Shown: positions 60,571 through 64,000 of the stretch, in pieces
How positions within the stretch are numbered: the first letter of the stretch is position 1
How the letters are laid out: each line of letters starts with the position of its first letter
Assembly (NCBI GenBank): GCA_030549175.1
Contig: JAUKUA010000001.1
Location: 8,556,001-8,620,000 of the forward strand
DNA length: 64,000 nt
Origin: Lasiosphaeris hirsuta
Lineage: Eukaryota > Ascomycota > Sordariomycetes > Sordariales > Lasiosphaeriaceae
Direction: 5' to 3'
Notes under the pieces: generated by a model
Told to the model about the DNA's origin: nothing
What the model saw: the letters and a program-made list of their open reading frames with translations, nothing else
Databases searched by the model: none
Made by a program: the position numbers and the translations under genes

Positions 60571-60876
60571 TTAAATGTTGGCGAAATGTGACAAGGCTTT
60601 GACACGCTGATTGCAGGGGGATCTGCCCAGTTGACTGTAATTGTGAAATCCTTCACCAGCTCCAACATCTTTTCCGTAACTACCCTTGAAGTCGTAAGAT
60701 ACTATTCGTTCCACCACTCCTTGCGAGTACTGCTCGTAAGGCCTGCCCAGCATGTCGAGGATGTGTTGTTGAATCAGACGGCCTTCGGCATCGTATACCT
60801 GTTTCTCCGTCCTCGTAATGTTGTGAGTCACCATTGACGTGAACAGTACGCCGCCGCCGTTGTCAGTGGTGTGCAA
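60571..60876 (-). other. orphan coding-like segment, unidentified
   Basis: The minus strand reads HTTDNGGGVLFTSMVTHNIT, RTEKQVYDAEGRLIQQHILD, MLGRPYEQYSQGVVERIVSY and onward. Composition is protein-like, but there is no ATG start and no family I recognise. Another minus frame (60668-60444) then looks equally protein-like (LVKDFTITVNWADPPAISVS), suggesting one old frame change near 60650. It is in the same frame as, and downstream of, the next gene, separated by two stops (60924-60922 and one near 60890). Confidence 0.3.
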
Positions 60877-60921
60877 AAATGGGATGTCTCAGGCTGACGA
60901 ATCGAAATGGTCAATTGTCCT

Positions 60922-61515
60922 TTACATTTTGTCCTTTACAATCTTGACTCTCTCGCAAATGTGTGGCATCTCGCGCTCCCCCGGGCGATCTGTGACCCAG
61001 AAGAGCTGGGGATACCCCAACGACAACTCACACACCACCCAGCCCGTCCACCCCGGTCCACCCACCAGCTCCTCCCCCGCACCCACTATTCCTTCAGCGC
61101 ACCTATCGGCAGCTCTCTCAAACCTGATAGATCTGTCATTCCCGCCCTCGGCAATCTCGACCCTCTCCCACAGCCCAGTGTCAGCCCCACCACCACCACT
61201 ACCACCACCACCACCATCACCACCATCACCATCACCACCATCACCATTGCTCGATAGTGTGAGCCCCCACTTCCGGCCCGTGTGCTGCGGGGCCCAGGAC
61301 GTGAAGGCTATGCCGACCCCGGCCTCGACGTCGGCCACGTTGGCGCGAAGGAACTTGGGAGGGCCCTGGGTCAGCACGACCGCAGGGTTGGCGGCGCTAT
61401 ACTGCCGGAGATATAGACCGCCGAAGCGGCTCGCCGCTACGCTGCCGAGCGGCTCAGTCTTGAGAAAGAACTGCTTAGGTCCTAGCAGTGGCGGTGTAGG
61501 ATCATTGGCCGCCAT
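60922..61515 (-). CDS. uncharacterised fungal protein, 197 aa
   Basis: Single exon starting at ATG 61515 (MAANDPTPPLLGPKQFFL). A beta-rich fold is suggested by the pattern FFLKTEP, GGLYLRQYS, WGLTLSS, GLWERVEIAEGG, and GWTGWVVCELSLGYPQLFWV. The ending ICERVKIVKDKM resembles the tail of small fungal proteins annotated with DUF7907-like domains; this similarity is remembered, not measured. The middle carries a Gly/Asp repeat (about residues 92-112) coded by a trinucleotide array at 61186-61250. No signal peptide is visible. The gene may be functional; no pathway assigned. Confidence 0.5.
   Translation of the reverse strand: MAANDPTPPLLGPKQFFLKTEPLGSVAASRFGGLYLRQYSAANPAVVLTQGPPKFLRANVADVEAGVGIAFTSWAPQHTGRKWGLTLSSNGDGGDGDGGDGGGGGSGGGGADTGLWERVEIAEGGNDRSIRFERAADRCAEGIVGAGEELVGGPGWTGWVVCELSLGYPQLFWVTDRPGEREMPHICERVKIVKDKM
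61186..61250. repeat. CCA/CAC/CAT trinucleotide array
   Basis: Imperfect array of CCACCA, CACCAT and CATCAC units; on the minus strand it codes Gly and Asp in the uncharacterised protein. Confidence 0.9.
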
Positions 61516-62027
61516 CGTGTGTTCAAGTAACAAAAGGTTGAAACAATGGTCTAATCGTATTTTTGGTATTGCGGATGGCGGTCGAAGTTGACGGACAATA
61601 CCTGGTACTGGTCTAAGTAGGTCTTATACGTAACTAATAATACAGCAGTTGGAGCATCTGGTCTCCGACTTGCCACTTGTTCAATTGGCCGATTTTAGGC
61701 AGACACAGTTTCTTCCCTGCTAATTGGCTGCCAATGGGAGTTATCCAATCAGATCTACAAAACACCCTTCTGTCGCCGTGGCCAGCCAGTCCCTGCGTCA
61801 TCTTTAGTTTTACGAAGAGATCTCTTTACAAAAAGAAACAATAACACCATGACTTTTAATCTGGCCGTAGACCAAGATGCATCCAAATTGTCTGGAGGGA
61901 GCGTGGTCTGCGGCTCACGAAAGTCCCAAATTTGGCTTTAAGATCTATGAAGCAAGTGGTCGGCAGGAGCTGAAATATAGGTGATGGGCTGGGCCATGGC
62001 GCGCTGTGGTGCTGCTTGCCCACATGC
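61516..62027. other. intergenic, no gene seen
   Basis: AT-richer stretch between the two minus-strand genes. It contains the promoter of the 197-aa protein and the 3' end of the esterase gene. Confidence 0.5.
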
Positions 62028-63934
62028 CTAAGAACCGGACCGAGACGGGACCATGTCGAGCTCAAGGGCGTATTTCGGCCACAGCGCCATACCCTCCTCG
62101 CGCCACGTGTCCGACTCGATGTGGTTGTTCACTGTATCGGGCGTCTGCGTCGCATTCCAGACCATGTTTACGGGCTTCTCCAACCTGTACCTGGGCCACA
62201 CTGGCACATTCCGGGCTGTCTTGGGTCAGCGTCCCGAGTTCCAACCGGTGAACAGAGCAAAAGCTCACCCTCAACCGCATTCGGATCGCCGGCATACACG
62301 TAGGCGATGAGCTTGGCGGGTATCTGGTGAGATAACGCGAGATGGGCGGTCGAGCCGGCAGCAACCGGCGGGTTGTTGCCGTACAGGTTGTAGTCGCGCG
62401 GGTAGCGGAAGAAGTACGAGTACTCGGTCGAGTGGCCCGCGAAGCCGGGGCGACGGGCATCGTCCACGTCAACCGGGATCGACGTCGGCCACGTGTCGAA
62501 CCTACATGGGTCAGTCTGATACTAATTGGCGGCTCCAAGCGGCTGCTAATTATTCTGCTACAAGACATGCCTGTATGAGTAAAACGGGATCCCGTGCTCG
62601 GCAAACGTTTTGGCAAACACCCGGCGGCCGTGAATCAGCGACCAGTCGCCCATGATGGCCGCGACCCGCCGGTACTGCGCGCCGCACTTCATGCCCGCCG
62701 CCTCCAGCCCGGCGCAGAACCGGGGGTCCGGCGTCGGCCACGCGTACGGCGGGCTCGGGCCGTCGGCAGGGTATGTGCGCAGGACGAGGTCGATGGTCTC
62801 GTCCCGCGCCAGGGGGAACAGCGCCTTGAGCGCCAGGCGGAGCTCCGCCTCGGTCTGGAGGCCGTTCTGCGTGCCGGCCGTCAGGGCCTCGGCGTACGCA
62901 AAACCCTCCTCGCTGTTGGTGCCCGCCAGGAGCGTCACGCCGTCGCGCGGGAACTCGCCCGCCAGCAGCTGGGCCGTCGGCGACTTGGTGATGAAGTCGT
63001 CGTCGATGGTCGGGTGCCAGGTAAACATGCCGCCGACCTGGTTGCTCCTCTCCCAGAGCGCCGCGGCCGGGATCCGGCGCACGCAGTCGAGCGAGCCCCC
63101 CGCGGTGTCCAGACAGCCCGTCATGTTGAGGAGCGAGCGGTAGTTGCCGACTTGGCGGTCGTCGTCGGCGCGCCACGTGTTCCCAATCCCAACCGACCCG
63201 CTGGTCATGATGCCGCCACGGAAAAGCCTGTCGGCGCTCTTGCCGCCGTAGGCAAGCAGCTGGTACGATACTGACTGGGCACCGGCCGATTGACCCCACA
63301 GCGTGATCTTGTCGGCGTCGCCGCCAAACGCGGCAATGTTTTCCTTGATCCACCAAAGGGCCTGGCGTTGGTCCTTGAGGCCGAGATTCGTAATGCCTGC
63401 CGCCTTGGCCTCCTTGCCGCCCGGGAAGCCGAGGAAGCCGACGCGGTAGTTGAGCGTCACGGCCATGATGGGCATACCCTGGGCCACGCTGGCCTGTACG
63501 ATGTACGAGTAGTTGGAGTTGAAATCGGCGCCGAAGCCGTCGGCGAAGCCGCCGCCGTACAGCCAGACAGCCACGGGCAGCAGCTCTTCGCTGGCCTTGG
63601 CACCGCCCACACTGTCCCGCGACGGCCGGATGATGTTGAGGTTCAGGCAGTCCTCGGATATCCCCGTGACGTTGGTGACCTGCCCGGCGAGCTTGTCGAC
63701 CGTGTAGCAGACGGCGCCGTTCCACTCGGCCGAACGCACACCATCCCACCGCTCGGCTAGCGGCTCGGGGTTTCTCAGCAGCCGAGATCGGGCAAAGGGG
63801 ATGCCTAGGAAGTAGTCTTGATCGAACTCGGGAAGGTGGCGGCCTCGATACGTCCCGTTGCGGACTGTGACGGTTGGGCCGTTTTGGCAAGCCGCTAACC
63901 CGGCCAGGGCAACGAGGTCGAGCAGCAGCTTCAT
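62028..63934 (-). CDS. secreted type-B carboxylesterase (alpha/beta hydrolase)
   Basis: An extracellular esterase or lipase of the cholinesterase-like family. Minus-strand exons are 63934-62571, 62501-62269 and 62215-62028 (594 aa). The start at 63934 yields a clear signal peptide (MKLLLDLVALAGLAACQ); the in-frame ATG at 63967 would bury it. The nucleophile lies in GQSAG (about residue 216), the acid in GTNSEEG (about residue 335), and the likely catalytic His in FAGHSTEYSYFFR in exon 2. Oxyanion-hole motif WLYGGGFADG and the EDCLNLNI signature are present. Intron 1 (62570-62502) begins with GC, not GT, and splices R+FDTWPTSIP. Intron 2 (62268-62216) is canonical and joins PNAVEA+RNVPVWPRY. 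The C-terminal WREEGMALWPKYALE is conserved. Several N-glycosylation sites (NGT, NVT, NYS). Confidence 0.93.
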
Positions 63935-64000
63935 GTTGGCTCTGTTTCCTGAGAAACTCGGCCGCATCAGTCGAGTCGATAACGGGTCACCAACAACATC

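Noticed and set aside
62550..63890. 446-codon minus frame overlapping the esterase
   Set aside because: Arg/Gly-rich out-of-frame reading of the esterase exon, which itself carries the full catalytic motif set.

Overview
The window is nuclear DNA of a filamentous ascomycete, most likely Sordariomycetes and plausibly Sordariales. The evidence is short 48-90 nt introns with GTRNGT donors and CTGAC-type branch sites, GC-rich third codon positions, and fungus-restricted families: a PTH11-like rhodopsin-domain protein, a MedA/Acon-3 developmental regulator, an AsaB/CmcJ-like oxygenase, DUF7580, and lipase-NACHT and NB-ARC/TPR STAND proteins. Genus-level placement is not possible from sequence alone.

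Layout. 1-17.1 kb is an ordinary co-directional block on the + strand: the 3' part of a 5'-nucleotidase-type metallophosphatase, a seven-helix PTH11-like membrane protein, a carboxymethylenebutenolidase-like protein, a long GYF-domain protein (Smy2/Syh1 type) and a TTC27/Emw1-like TPR protein. 17.6-18.9 kb holds a decayed membrane-protein gene on the - strand. About 19-34.9 kb is a large tract without a convincing gene, rich in long C/G and T homopolymers. It lies directly 5' of the MedA/Acon-3 orthologue (about 34.9-37.4 kb) and probably carries that gene's extended regulatory region and untranslated leader. 37.4-44.6 kb is sparse: a secreted GH11 xylanase (-) and two possible small genes.

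44.6-58.6 kb is an accessory cluster. It has an intact AsaB-like oxygenase gene and a convergent DUF7580 gene with an in-frame stop. These are followed by a C2H2/NB-ARC/TPR STAND gene broken by two stops and two frameshifts. Next is an aminoglycoside-phosphotransferase-like gene broken by a frameshift, by stops and by insertion of a small inverted-repeat transposon. Last is a large lipase-NACHT-ankyrin gene with one frameshift. Three of the breaks fall in or right beside G runs. The cluster looks like a graveyard of NLR-type (heterokaryon incompatibility or innate immunity) genes, unless the homopolymer breaks are assembly errors.

58.6-64 kb carries an 824-bp hAT-like non-autonomous transposon with an exact 8-bp target duplication, an orphan ORF, a small uncharacterised protein gene (-) and a secreted type-B carboxylesterase (-) with one GC-AG intron.

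The housekeeping-like genes in the first 17 kb are not evidently one pathway. The xylanase and the carboxylesterase are secreted enzymes that would act on plant material or esters. The 45-58 kb genes share a theme of self/non-self recognition.
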